Origin: RUG11867 sp964472425
GTDB lineage: Bacteria; Bacillota_I; Bacilli_A; RF39; UBA660
Direction of reading: 5' to 3'
DNA length: 43,217 nucleotides
Assembly: GCA_964472425.1 (NCBI GenBank)
Contig: CAYYLF010000005.1
Location: 1 to 43,217 of the forward strand
Shown in pieces: positions 14,406-22,992 of this stretch (within the stretch, counting starts at the first letter, position 1; each line of letters begins with the position of its first letter). The notes beneath the pieces are model-generated. The model ran no database searches and was not told the origin of the DNA. It saw only the letters and a program-made list of their open reading frames with translations. The translations under genes and the position numbers were made by a program.

Positions 14406-16742
14406 ATGATTAAGTTTACCAATATCACCAAACGATACGATGGAATAGTCGCTCTAGACAATGTCAACTTCGAACTGCCGAACACGGGGCTCATCCTCAT
14501 CCAAGGACCGAACGGCTCGGGTAAATCGACCATCATGAATCTGATAGGCGCGCTCGACAAACCCATTCTCGGCACGATTACAGTCGACGACCTCGTCATC
14601 ACCTCCCTTTCGGAAGAAGAACTGACTGCTTACCGCGAAGAAAACGTATCTTTCATCTTCCAATATGGCAACCTCTTCGAAAACATGACTGTCGAAGAAA
14701 ACATCTGCCTTACCGGAAAATCTCCCCACATGGAAAAAATAGTCGACCTCTTAAACCTGAAAGACTTGCTGCCTAAGAAGGCGAGTGTTCTTTCTGGCGG
14801 AGAAAAAGCCCGAGTCGGAATTGCTCGCGCTGTCCTCAAAGATGCCAAAATTGTACTCGCGGACGAGCCGACCGCGGCCATCGACGTAGACTCTAAACAA
14901 ATAATCTATCGATTACTAAAGAAACTTTCCGAAACGCGACTGGTAATAATCGTTTCCCACGACGACGAAAGAATCGACCTCGACGAAGATGTTCTCATCA
15001 CGGTCGAAGAAGGCCACATCGCAACTCTCGAGCACAAAAGGGAAACCTCGATTATTCCCGACATCCCTCCATACGAGAACACCTTCGACCTCGTCGCATT
15101 TACCAAAAAGAATCTCTACTCGAACCACAAGAAGATGGCTAGAAGTGCCGTCCTGTTGCTACTTTCCTTCTTCACGATTCTACTCGCGACCTCCATGGCG
15201 AGACTCGACTTCGCCGAAATGCAAGCTGACACGATGCTTCTAGAAAGAGATACCCACATATATCTAAACAATTACGAGTACATCTCTTTCGGCGACTACC
15301 ATAAACGCGCTCCTTTCGAAAAAAAGGACTTAGAAGAGCTCCGAACCGATTTCCATGGCGAACTTCTCGTCGGCAAGAAGATAAACATCGAAAACGAATA
15401 TATTCATCTCGACCTCGACTATAAAGAAGAACCGAGATCTTCGTATTACCGTTTCCAAGTCCGCGAAAATACCTTTTACCCCATCACAGATTCCACTGAA
15501 ATCGTCTACGGATCTTTCCCCAAAGCCGCGAACGAAATAGTAGTAAACCTTTACTTGGCCGAACTCATGATTCACACAGGTGTGAAAGATATGTCAGGAA
15601 ATTACTACTTGCCATCCTCTTTACAAGACCTAGTCTCCTCAAAAAGAGAACTGAATCTCGCCGGACGAGCCGTCGTAATCGCGGGAATTTCGAACATGGA
15701 CCTTGCAAAATATTCCAGTCTCAAAGACACCTTCAATCTGTATCTTCACGACGTGATGGACCAATACCTCGAAAACACATCCGACCACATATACGTGACC
15801 GAAGAATTCTTCACTCTCTTCGAAGACTATAAACCGTCCATCGACGAACGCTACATAGTGACTTCCGACCCAGGATACAAAGATGGCAACATCTACCACC
15901 CCGGTAAAGACCTCGAATTCACCCCCTTCAAAGAACCGGTCATCCTCAAAAGAACGTATGAAGTCGTAGACCATCTCGAACCGAACGAAATAATCGTAAA
16001 CGGACTCATTCTCGACATTCTCCGTTTGGGGCCAGATGAGATAATAGGGAAGACCATCGAACTCTATTTCGAAGACACGGAAGATATGACCGTCTCCGAC
16101 CCCATCGAATTCACCATCGTCGGTATATCCGCGGATAACAACAATTATTTGAATCTCGAAGTGGCAAAAGACTATCTCGTGAGCCCATTTTCGACCGAAG
16201 TCGTAGAATACGTCGCCAAAGATAAAAACGAAATAACTCACATTTTGACCAAATACCGAAATCCCGAGGATGGATTTACTTCGACGACGACCTACAGACC
16301 TAGCTTCGACTCTATCGAAACCGAATGCCTTGCCATTACTGTTCTCGCGACTATCTTGAGTATCGTCTTCACTTTACTGGGCTTCCTCTTCCTTCTAAAC
16401 TATGCCTTCTCGAGCATCGAAGAACATCAAAGACACATAGCTATACTTACATCTCTCGGCATAAAAAGAAAGACTATCTTCCGCATGTTTGCCCTAGAAA
16501 TGATGAGCATATCTTTAAAATCGTACATCTTTGCCCTCGCAGCTTTTATACTTACGAGACCGATAGTAAACGAGCTCGCTCGCTACCTTCTCGCTTTCAA
16601 AGTCGACCTTTTGCCAATCGATATACTCGCTATTTTATTGACTCTCGTCCTTATCCTGATTATAGGAACACTTATTACGTCCTTTGCTTTCAAAAAGATG
16701 AAAAAGTTCACTCCTCAAGAAATACTAAACGCGGACCTTTAA
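14406..16742 (+). CDS. MacB-type ABC exporter, ATPase fused to FtsX-like permease (1)
   Basis: A 778-residue protein. Residues 1-210 are an ABC ATPase: Walker A GPNGSGKS (34-41), signature LSGGEKARVGIAR (129-141), Walker B IVLADE (149-154) and an H-loop SHD. TM1 is near residues 247-264, followed by a large external domain (about 270-640) and three C-terminal helices with a loop (EEHQRHIAILTSLGIKRK) typical of FtsX/MacB permeases. MacB-type proteins do not carry cargo across by alternating access but push on external partners by mechanotransmission; in Gram-positives they serve in antimicrobial peptide resistance or protein release. The next gene is a paralogue and the two could pair, though each has its own promoter. 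Confidence 0.85.
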   Translation: MIKFTNITKRYDGIVALDNVNFELPNTGLILIQGPNGSGKSTIMNLIGALDKPILGTITVDDLVITSLSEEELTAYREENVSFIFQYGNLFENMTVEENICLTGKSPHMEKIVDLLNLKDLLPKKASVLSGGEKARVGIARAVLKDAKIVLADEPTAAIDVDSKQIIYRLLKKLSETRLVIIVSHDDERIDLDEDVLITVEEGHIATLEHKRETSIIPDIPPYENTFDLVAFTKKNLYSNHKKMARSAVLLLLSFFTILLATSMARLDFAEMQADTMLLERDTHIYLNNYEYISFGDYHKRAPFEKKDLEELRTDFHGELLVGKKINIENEYIHLDLDYKEEPRSSYYRFQVRENTFYPITDSTEIVYGSFPKAANEIVVNLYLAELMIHTGVKDMSGNYYLPSSLQDLVSSKRELNLAGRAVVIAGISNMDLAKYSSLKDTFNLYLHDVMDQYLENTSDHIYVTEEFFTLFEDYKPSIDERYIVTSDPGYKDGNIYHPGKDLEFTPFKEPVILKRTYEVVDHLEPNEIIVNGLILDILRLGPDEIIGKTIELYFEDTEDMTVSDPIEFTIVGISADNNNYLNLEVAKDYLVSPFSTEVVEYVAKDKNEITHILTKYRNPEDGFTSTTTYRPSFDSIETECLAITVLATILSIVFTLLGFLFLLNYAFSSIEEHQRHIAILTSLGIKRKTIFRMFALEMMSISLKSYIFALAAFILTRPIVNELARYLLAFKVDLLPIDILAILLTLVLILIIGTLITSFAFKKMKKFTPQEILNADL

Positions 16743-16768
16743 AACGAAGAAATGATAGGTTTGAAGGA

Positions 16769-16824
16769 ATCTAAAAACCATGCGCCAAAATTCAGATTAG
16801 ATACTCGCCATATCTAATTTTTTC
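16769..16824 (+). terminator. Terminator with a possible competing upstream stem
   Basis: TTAGATA (16797-16803) and TATCTAA (16811-16817) followed by six T form a terminator. ATCTAA at 16769-16774 could pair with the first arm instead, as in an attenuator. The competing stem is short and may be chance. Confidence 0.6.
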
Positions 16825-16848
16825 TTTATATACAAAATGGCTCGGCCG

Positions 16849-16857
16849 TGCTACAAT
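16849..16857 (+). promoter_or_regulatory. Extended -10 promoter of the second ABC gene
   Basis: TGCTACAAT at 16849-16857, 34 bases before ATG 16891. Confidence 0.5.
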
Positions 16858-16890
16858 ATAGACAGAATAAAAGAGAGTGGGTAAAGTACT

Positions 16891-19209
16891 ATGTACAAAG
16901 TAAAAAACGTGACCAAGAAATTCGGAAATTCGATTGCCCTCGACGATGTATCTTTCGAACTTCCAGAAGTCGGATTTATCGTAATAAAAGGAGCGAATGG
17001 TTCGGGCAAATCGACCTTACTGGCATTGCTAGGAGCTATAGACACTATAGACGCGGGCACTATTACTTTAGGTGAAACGAACCTTGGCAATCTTTCCTCT
17101 AAAGAACGAGCTCGATTGAGAGAGACGACCATCGACTTTATCTTCCAAGATGGCAATCTCTTCGATAATTTGACTGTTCGCGAAAACATAAACATCGTCG
17201 GAACTTCCTCGCGCTTTCAAAACACCGTAAACTTTTTGGGACTTGCCGAATTGCTCGATAAAAAACCAAAAGAACTATCGGGTGGTGAACGCCAAAAAGT
17301 TGGCATTGCCCGAGCTCTCATGAAAAATTCGCGAGTTCTTCTCGCGGACGAACCCACCTCGGCCCTCGACGACTCTACGAAAGAAAGCATCTTCAAACTT
17401 CTCGCGAGACTCTCGACGAACCACTTGGTCATAATGATAACCCACGACCAGCACCTCGCGGACAAATATGGAAATATGTTTCTTACATTAGATGATGGTC
17501 ACCTCGTAGATGTTACTATCCGTGCCACAAACGATACTCGCTCCGACGTTCCACTACACCATAATTGCTTTTCAGCCCTAAAATTCTCGCTCAAAAACCT
17601 CTTCCAAAACAAATCGAAGGCGATTCGAAACACTAGTGTCATGGTGTTGACCCTCCTCTGCGTACTCATTACGACGACGATTTTCTCTCTCGATTTCGAA
17701 AAGATGCACACCGCGACTCTGAAAAGAGAAGGGCAAAGACTCGTCGAACTTGCGAGCTACACCAAAGACGACACCTACGACCCTTTTCGAGGAGAATTCA
17801 CATTCAAAGACATTCGAACTATAACGGACACTTTGGGGCCGGACATCCCACTCGTCACGGGGCGAACACTTACGGATGAAAACGACTCGAACCTCGGCAT
17901 TTTATCCATGCCCCAAAATGAATCGGGCAATCTCTACTATTACATGGGCGCCCCTTCTTTTCTAAGTATCGACAAATTGGACAAAGTGATGCTCGGCCGC
18001 AAACCTGAAAACGTAAACGAAATAGTCGTGACGTCCTACTTGGCCGAAACCATGCTTGCCCTCGGTTACATGACGAGAACATCCGGATACTATACGCCCA
18101 CCTCCATCGAAGAACTCTTGACGAATGGAAAGCCGCTTGCGGTAGGAAGATTTGATTTGAAAGTCGTCGGCATCGTAGACGTCGACACGTCCGCCTATGC
18201 CTACCTTAAAGACATTCCGTCGTCCCAATACGACGCCCACAAAATGGAAGTTCAAGGCTTCATAAAATACCTTCGGTACGAAGCCCTCGACATATACGTT
18301 CTCGACGACTTTTTTACGAATCAGCCGAAATTCATCAATTCGAATTACACCTTCCATATAGAAAACGTCGCCGACGAAGACCCGAAGATATCTTTGGCGA
18401 CCGAGCCGATAACTCTGGATTCTGGCAATGAAGTTACCCTCGAAGACGGCGAGATAATCGTTAACTCCGAAACTCTAGTTGCCCTCGGGTTCGACCCCAC
18501 GACCATTACAGAAGAAAAAATCGACCTTCTCATCCAAAAATATGGCGAGCCAGTTCGCGAGCTAGGTGGCCTTTCCGTTCGCGGAATATCGGCCGACGAC
18601 CGAACATATTTGACCCCGGCCACACTCGAACCTTACCTCACATCGTATAGGACGACATACTCCAAAGTCATGCTAGACTGCTCCGACGATGCGACCTTGA
18701 AACGCATCACTCGTGAATACCATCTCGACCGGGGAACTTATCGCTTAACATCTGCCTACAGTGAATTCTTCCTAGATGCCAAGCCCATCGCTCGTAAGAT
18801 ATCTATTGCCGGCCTCGCCATCTCGATTATCTTCGGTATTCTTTCGTTCTTCTTCCTCTTGAACTACGTAAAAGGAAGCATATCACTTCGACGAAAGGAA
18901 ATCGCGACTTTGCGATGCCTCGGTGTGAAGGACTCGGCAATAGCTCGCATCTTTGCCATCGAAGGAGTTGCCTTATCTTTGCTCTCGTATCTGATATCGT
19001 TCGGTCTATTTCTCCTCGTTCGAATAATCGTGAACAATTATCTCTTCGATTTACTTGCTCTTCGCGTCGACATCCTTCCGATTGTGCCAACTTTACTCTT
19101 CGTTGTCATAGTAGTTCTTGTCCTCGTAAGTTACCTATTATCTTGGACATCCGTCCACCGTATCTCGAAAATTGAACCTAAAATCGTCTTCCAAAACGAA
19201 ACACTTTAA
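16891..19209 (+). CDS. MacB-type ABC exporter, ATPase fused to FtsX-like permease (2)
   Basis: A 772-residue paralogue of the protein before it, with the same order of parts: ATPase with GANGSGKS (34-41), LSGGERQKVGIAR, VLLADEPTSALD and ITHD; TM1 (SVMVLTLLCVLITTTIFSL); a long external domain; and three C-terminal helices with KEIATLRCLGVKD before the third-last helix. Sequence identity between the two is high in the ATPase and in the helices but low in the external domains, which suggests that they meet different partners or form a heterodimer. GAGAGTGGG stands before ATG 16891. A clear terminator ends the transcript. Confidence 0.85.
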   Translation: MYKVKNVTKKFGNSIALDDVSFELPEVGFIVIKGANGSGKSTLLALLGAIDTIDAGTITLGETNLGNLSSKERARLRETTIDFIFQDGNLFDNLTVRENINIVGTSSRFQNTVNFLGLAELLDKKPKELSGGERQKVGIARALMKNSRVLLADEPTSALDDSTKESIFKLLARLSTNHLVIMITHDQHLADKYGNMFLTLDDGHLVDVTIRATNDTRSDVPLHHNCFSALKFSLKNLFQNKSKAIRNTSVMVLTLLCVLITTTIFSLDFEKMHTATLKREGQRLVELASYTKDDTYDPFRGEFTFKDIRTITDTLGPDIPLVTGRTLTDENDSNLGILSMPQNESGNLYYYMGAPSFLSIDKLDKVMLGRKPENVNEIVVTSYLAETMLALGYMTRTSGYYTPTSIEELLTNGKPLAVGRFDLKVVGIVDVDTSAYAYLKDIPSSQYDAHKMEVQGFIKYLRYEALDIYVLDDFFTNQPKFINSNYTFHIENVADEDPKISLATEPITLDSGNEVTLEDGEIIVNSETLVALGFDPTTITEEKIDLLIQKYGEPVRELGGLSVRGISADDRTYLTPATLEPYLTSYRTTYSKVMLDCSDDATLKRITREYHLDRGTYRLTSAYSEFFLDAKPIARKISIAGLAISIIFGILSFFFLLNYVKGSISLRRKEIATLRCLGVKDSAIARIFAIEGVALSLLSYLISFGLFLLVRIIVNNYLFDLLALRVDILPIVPTLLFVVIVVLVLVSYLLSWTSVHRISKIEPKIVFQNETL

Positions 19210-19218
19210 AATCACTTT

Positions 19219-19242
19219 ACTTCCCTTTATGGGAAGTTTTTT
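19219..19242 (+). terminator. Terminator after the second ABC gene
   Basis: ACTTCCC and GGGAAGT around TTTAT, then a T-run. Confidence 0.85.
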
Positions 19243-19253
19243 GTAAACTGAAA

Positions 19254-19361
19254 TGTCGAACTTTACTCCAAATTTACTAACTTTGTCGAAATTTGACTGT
19301 ATATTGATTTTTAGAGACGATTATTGTATTATCTTTATAATAATAGAAGTATGTCGAACTT
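19254..19361 (+). repeat. Three TGTCGAA direct repeats around the export-locus promoter
   Basis: TGTCGAA occurs at 19254-19260, 19284-19290 and 19352-19358; the first two are exactly 30 bp apart and lie upstream of the -35, the third is in the leader. CTT follows the first and third copies. They may be regulator sites, but TCGA words are common in this genome. Confidence 0.4.
19304..19332 (+). promoter_or_regulatory. Likely promoter of the SipW/TasA-type export locus
   Basis: TTGATT (19304-19309), 17 bases, TATTAT (19327-19332). An alternative -10, TATAAT at 19336-19341, lacks a good -35. Confidence 0.55.
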
Positions 19362-19380
19362 GCGACGAGGAAGTGAAAAG

Positions 19381-19551
19381 ATGACCGAAATTAACAAAAT
19401 AACTGGACTAGCCATAATTGCTCATATGCTTACCCTCATTCTCACCATTTTGACCCTTTCGACCATTTTATTCTCGTGTGTGCATCCCGACTTCGACATA
19501 TCGACGACCAAAAACATCATCACGACGAATAAAAAAGGAGGCACGAGATGA
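19381..19551 (+). CDS. Small single-helix membrane protein at the head of the export locus
   Basis: A 56-residue protein with one hydrophobic helix (IIAHMLTLILTILTLSTILF) and a short polar tail ending KKGGTR. ATG 19381 is chosen because GAGGAAGTG precedes it; ATG codons further upstream lack one. Its stop overlaps the next start (ATGA), so both are coupled. I know no family for it. It might act as a small partner of the signal peptidase or of the next protein. Confidence 0.65.
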   Translation: MTEINKITGLAIIAHMLTLILTILTLSTILFSCVHPDFDISTTKNIITTNKKGGTR

Positions 19552-20051
19552 AGAACACGGCTACGCGCATAAAGCGCAATCTCATCATCATAATCATTTT
19601 GACCATCTTTCTATGCCTCATAACATTCACGGCGGCCTATGCGAACGCTCGGGAGTACTCGCACACAATCAATCTAAACGACGGTCTTCCGATAATCGAA
19701 GAATACTCGCACAACTTCGCCCCTGGCACCTCGATTGAAAAGGAATTTTTTATTGAAAATCGCGGAGACCAAGCCGTCTACTATCGACTCTTCTTTGAGC
19801 ACATCGACGGTCCTTTAGGGCAGTACTTGGACGTAGAGATATACGACCACGACGAATTGATATTGGAAGGCAAGATGAAAGACCTCACGAAATCGAACAC
19901 CCACATACGCGAGAAATACTTGAATGCCCACGAAAGGAAAAACCTGAAGGCGGTATTTACCATGCCGAAAGATGTCGGCGACGCTGCCCAAAACGCCACG
20001 GTCGAGTTCGACCTCAAAACGATAGCCACATGGGCTAAAGAAAACTATTGA
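19548..20051 (+). CDS. TasA/TapA-like exported protein, membrane-anchored
   Basis: A 167-residue protein with an N-terminal hydrophobic helix (LIIIIILTIFLCLITFTAAYA) and an external beta domain. The run FAPGTSIEKEFFIENRGDQA followed by VYYRLFFEHIDGPLGQYLDV follows the pattern G-x-x-x...F-x-I-x-N-x-G-D-x-A-x-x-Y seen in TasA/CalY-type proteins. It lacks the AWF/AFxD motif of the other exported proteins here. It sits where tapA sits in the B. subtilis tapA-sipW-tasA operon, directly before sipW, so a role as fibre accessory or anchor is plausible by position only. It overlaps the gene before it by 4 bases; sipW starts 21 bases after its stop. Confidence 0.65.
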   Translation: MKNTATRIKRNLIIIIILTIFLCLITFTAAYANAREYSHTINLNDGLPIIEEYSHNFAPGTSIEKEFFIENRGDQAVYYRLFFEHIDGPLGQYLDVEIYDHDELILEGKMKDLTKSNTHIREKYLNAHERKNLKAVFTMPKDVGDAAQNATVEFDLKTIATWAKENY

Positions 20052-20072
20052 TTCGATTATTAGGAGTATCAC

Positions 20073-21389
20073 ATGAAGAAGTTATTACACATTTTAAAAA
20101 ACATAGCGGTAATTTGCCTAGTCCTCTTTGCCATCGGAATGATGACGTTCACCATCATCTCAGTGACGACCCTAGACAAAACGGACCGAAGCCTCTTCGG
20201 CTATAAAGCTTTTATCGTCCTCACGGACTCGATGAGCGCGACCGACTTTGCGGCCGGAGACCTCGTCATAGTCAAAGAAGTAAAACCGGAAACCCTCAAA
20301 ATCGGAGACATCATCTCTTATCGGTCCACGAACCTCGAGCACTATTACGAAGTCGTCACCCACAAGATAAGGTCTTCGACAATCGACCCATCCGGCAAAC
20401 CGGGTTTTATAACCTACGGAACGACGACCGGCACGGACGATGAAGAAATAGTCACTTACCAAAACATCCTGGGAATTCACAAAATGACCATTCCGAAAAT
20501 CGGGACATTCTTCCAATTTTTGAAGTCGACTCCGGGATATATCGTATGTATCCTGACGCCATTCCTCTTGCTCATCTTGATTCAAGCCGTCCACAGCATA
20601 ACCCTTTTCCGCAAATACAAACGTGAGACGGTCGAAGAAATCGACGAAGAGAGAAAGAGAATCGAGACCGAACGAATAGAGAACGAACTTATCAAACGAC
20701 AGCTTGCCGACTCGGAAGAAAAAACTAAGAAAATAGAAATTGAACTCGCCAGCCTCAAAAAGAAACTGGCCACAAGCCTTAAGTCCGACGACGCGAAAAA
20801 TGAGAAAAAAGAAAAGTTCAACTCGCCAAAAACGTCGAACGATGTATCCGTATCCAAAAGTCCGAAAACATCCAAAGCTAAAACGACCACTGCGAAGAAA
20901 ACCAAAACTACTGTCTCCACTGATGATGAGACGCCATCGAAGAAAAGCACACGGACCAAAAAGACTCAATCTGAGAGCACAGCCAATTCTGAAATTACAG
21001 TGAAGAAAACCAAAAAAGATACTTCGGTCACAAGTCCGAAAGAACAGGCTTCGACCGTCAAAAAAGTAGCCAGTTCGACCAAAGAAAAAGTTGCAACAAA
21101 AACGGCGACAAAGACCTCGAAAAAAGAGAATGCATCATCGAAGACGACTGCAACATCTACGAAAGCCACTACCAAAAAAGTATCTTCCAAAGATACGAAA
21201 ACGCAAATCCCATCTAAGAAAAGTTCCAATCAAAAAATCACTTCTACCGAAAAAGATAAGTCCAAAAGTGGCATATCAAAAACGGTTAAACCTCCTAAAG
21301 AGGATAAAGATAAATTGAAAGTAAGCAGCTCGGCCAAGAAGACGGCCAAACCTGCTAGAAAAAAAACAAAAGGAGTAACTGAGAAATGA
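20073..21389 (+). CDS. sipW: SipW-type signal peptidase I with a long Lys-rich cytoplasmic tail
   Basis: A 438-residue protein. TM1 spans about residues 9-32. The catalytic Ser53 lies in LTDSMSATDF, and VVTHKI places His97 where bacterial enzymes usually have Lys, which marks the ER-type (SipW) signal peptidases. TM2 is about 155-172. A usual SipW ends near 190 residues. Here a charged coiled coil (about 183-236) and then some 200 residues rich in Lys, Ser and Thr follow on the cytoplasmic side. SipW enzymes process TasA-type precursors, and four candidates follow. AGGAG precedes the ATG; the stop overlaps the next start (ATGA). The tail is encoded in frame with no sign of a broken fusion. 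Confidence 0.85.
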   Translation: MKKLLHILKNIAVICLVLFAIGMMTFTIISVTTLDKTDRSLFGYKAFIVLTDSMSATDFAAGDLVIVKEVKPETLKIGDIISYRSTNLEHYYEVVTHKIRSSTIDPSGKPGFITYGTTTGTDDEEIVTYQNILGIHKMTIPKIGTFFQFLKSTPGYIVCILTPFLLLILIQAVHSITLFRKYKRETVEEIDEERKRIETERIENELIKRQLADSEEKTKKIEIELASLKKKLATSLKSDDAKNEKKEKFNSPKTSNDVSVSKSPKTSKAKTTTAKKTKTTVSTDDETPSKKSTRTKKTQSESTANSEITVKKTKKDTSVTSPKEQASTVKKVASSTKEKVATKTATKTSKKENASSKTTATSTKATTKKVSSKDTKTQIPSKKSSNQKITSTEKDKSKSGISKTVKPPKEDKDKLKVSSSAKKTAKPARKKTKGVTEK

Positions 21390-22990
21390 AAAAAAGTAAA
21401 CACACCAAAAGAGCTCTATTACTGAGCATAACTTCGCTCATGATATGCCTAATCATGCTCGTAAGTTCGACCTTTGCATGGTTTTCCGATACGGCCTCGA
21501 GTGGTCGCAACAAAATAGAAGCGGGCAACCTCGACGTCGAGTTATATCGATTGACCGCAGACGGCGAAAAAGAACTCGTAACAGAAGATACTCGCCTGTT
21601 CGATATCGAACTATGGGAACCCGGCGCGGTCGTTTACGAGACCTTCGAAGTAGACAATCTAGGCGACCTCGCTTTAAAATATCGGTTAGCTATAAACATT
21701 GTCAGTTATAATACCATAAAAGATAATGGAAAATCGCTCAAAGATGTACTTCAAGTAAATGTCATAAACGGAGAATTTACTGGCAATAGAGAAGATGTCT
21801 TTGCTTTAGAAGATCCATTTCTACTACCCAATTTTCAAAAACAAGGTATTCTAAATACTCGCGAAGCGAGCAATAAATTCACCGTTTTCATCTATTGGCA
21901 ACAAAACAGTGATACTGACAACGATTATAACTTGAACAACAATCGTACTACAGACGACGGCGAACCTCTATTCGTCGAACTCGGAGTCGACTTGACGGCT
22001 ACTCAAAGTCCGAGTGAACAAGATAGCTTTGGAATCGATTACGACGACACGACTAGCTACATAGAAGTCGGCACGGCAGACGAATTTCTAAACAATATCT
22101 ACTTCGCTAGTGGCGACCAAGGAGTCAAACTTACGAACGACATCTCTTTCCCATACTACATTCCCTATAGCATAGATGGAATCACCAAAATCGACCTGAA
22201 CGGTCATACCATTTCGACATCGGTCGATACGGGCTCGTTAGTACCGGAAAATACGACTACCATCATCAAAAACGGCAAAATAAATCTCCGTCACAGAAGT
22301 GTCGACCAATCGGGAATCGACGTCGGTAAGAACAGTACTTTAATCTTAGAAAACGTCGAACTCACCAACAATACGGCGGCCGGAATTTTCGCAAGAGGAG
22401 ATTCGACTGTCACTATCCTCGACTCTAAAATAACTACCTACGGTTTTGCTATTACCACTAACGCATCGAATTCTTCGTTTCATAACCCGACTATCAATAT
22501 CGTAAATTCGACTATTTCCGGCATGGACGACGATAATGGAGCCAAAACGGCCATCTTAGTAAACGTTCCTTGTCATCTGTCCATCGAAAACTCGACGATT
22601 AACGGCTTTATGCAGGGAATCATCGTTCGAGGCGGTACGGCGAACATCGAAAACTCGACGATTACGAACACGGTTAACGAAACGGTCGCCACCAATTTCG
22701 CACCGAGCACTTTCGCTAACAAAAATTGGGGAAGTGGAAACGAACTTCCAGCCGCAGCTCTCGTCATCGGAAATAAAAGCGATAAATATCAATATCCAGC
22801 CGAAGTCACTCTCGTAAACACCAAAATAATTTCTACCGTTACGGGTTCTACGACTTTACCAGATATCTACATGTTTGGTAATGCAACCGCTGGAATGGGC
22901 GCAACACTAACTTACGACGAATCTTCGAGTGTCGGCAACATCGAACGAGGAAACGAGTTTACGAGCGTTTCCACCCCAGGGAGGCCATGA
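21386..22990 (+). CDS. SipW-dependent exported protein with a beta-helix domain (1)
   Basis: A 534-residue protein. The N-terminus carries the SipW-type signal: positively charged start, hydrophobic helix and STFAWFSDTASSGRNKIEAG, with cleavage expected close to the AWF. Residues 45-220 form a TasA/CalY-like beta domain (WEPGAVVYETFEVDNLGDLA). After about 225 the sequence turns into short repeated strands (ITKIDLNGHTISTS, STLILENVELTNN, STVTILDSKITT, NPTINIVNSTIS, HLSIENSTINGF, TANIENSTITNT) as in right-handed parallel beta-helices. Such domains serve in adhesion or polysaccharide binding or cleavage; no catalytic set is evident. It is coupled to sipW by ATGA overlap and to its paralogue downstream. 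Confidence 0.8.
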   Translation: MKKSKHTKRALLLSITSLMICLIMLVSSTFAWFSDTASSGRNKIEAGNLDVELYRLTADGEKELVTEDTRLFDIELWEPGAVVYETFEVDNLGDLALKYRLAINIVSYNTIKDNGKSLKDVLQVNVINGEFTGNREDVFALEDPFLLPNFQKQGILNTREASNKFTVFIYWQQNSDTDNDYNLNNNRTTDDGEPLFVELGVDLTATQSPSEQDSFGIDYDDTTSYIEVGTADEFLNNIYFASGDQGVKLTNDISFPYYIPYSIDGITKIDLNGHTISTSVDTGSLVPENTTTIIKNGKINLRHRSVDQSGIDVGKNSTLILENVELTNNTAAGIFARGDSTVTILDSKITTYGFAITTNASNSSFHNPTINIVNSTISGMDDDNGAKTAILVNVPCHLSIENSTINGFMQGIIVRGGTANIENSTITNTVNETVATNFAPSTFANKNWGSGNELPAAALVIGNKSDKYQYPAEVTLVNTKIISTVTGSTTLPDIYMFGNATAGMGATLTYDESSSVGNIERGNEFTSVSTPGRP

Positions 22991-22992
22991 TA

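Noticed and set aside
15639..16241. Long open frame on the minus strand inside the first ABC gene, and similar ones at 20172-20969, 1995-2408 and 34135-34782
   Set aside because: They mirror the codon bias of the real genes on the plus strand, have no ribosome binding sites and encode no recognisable motifs.
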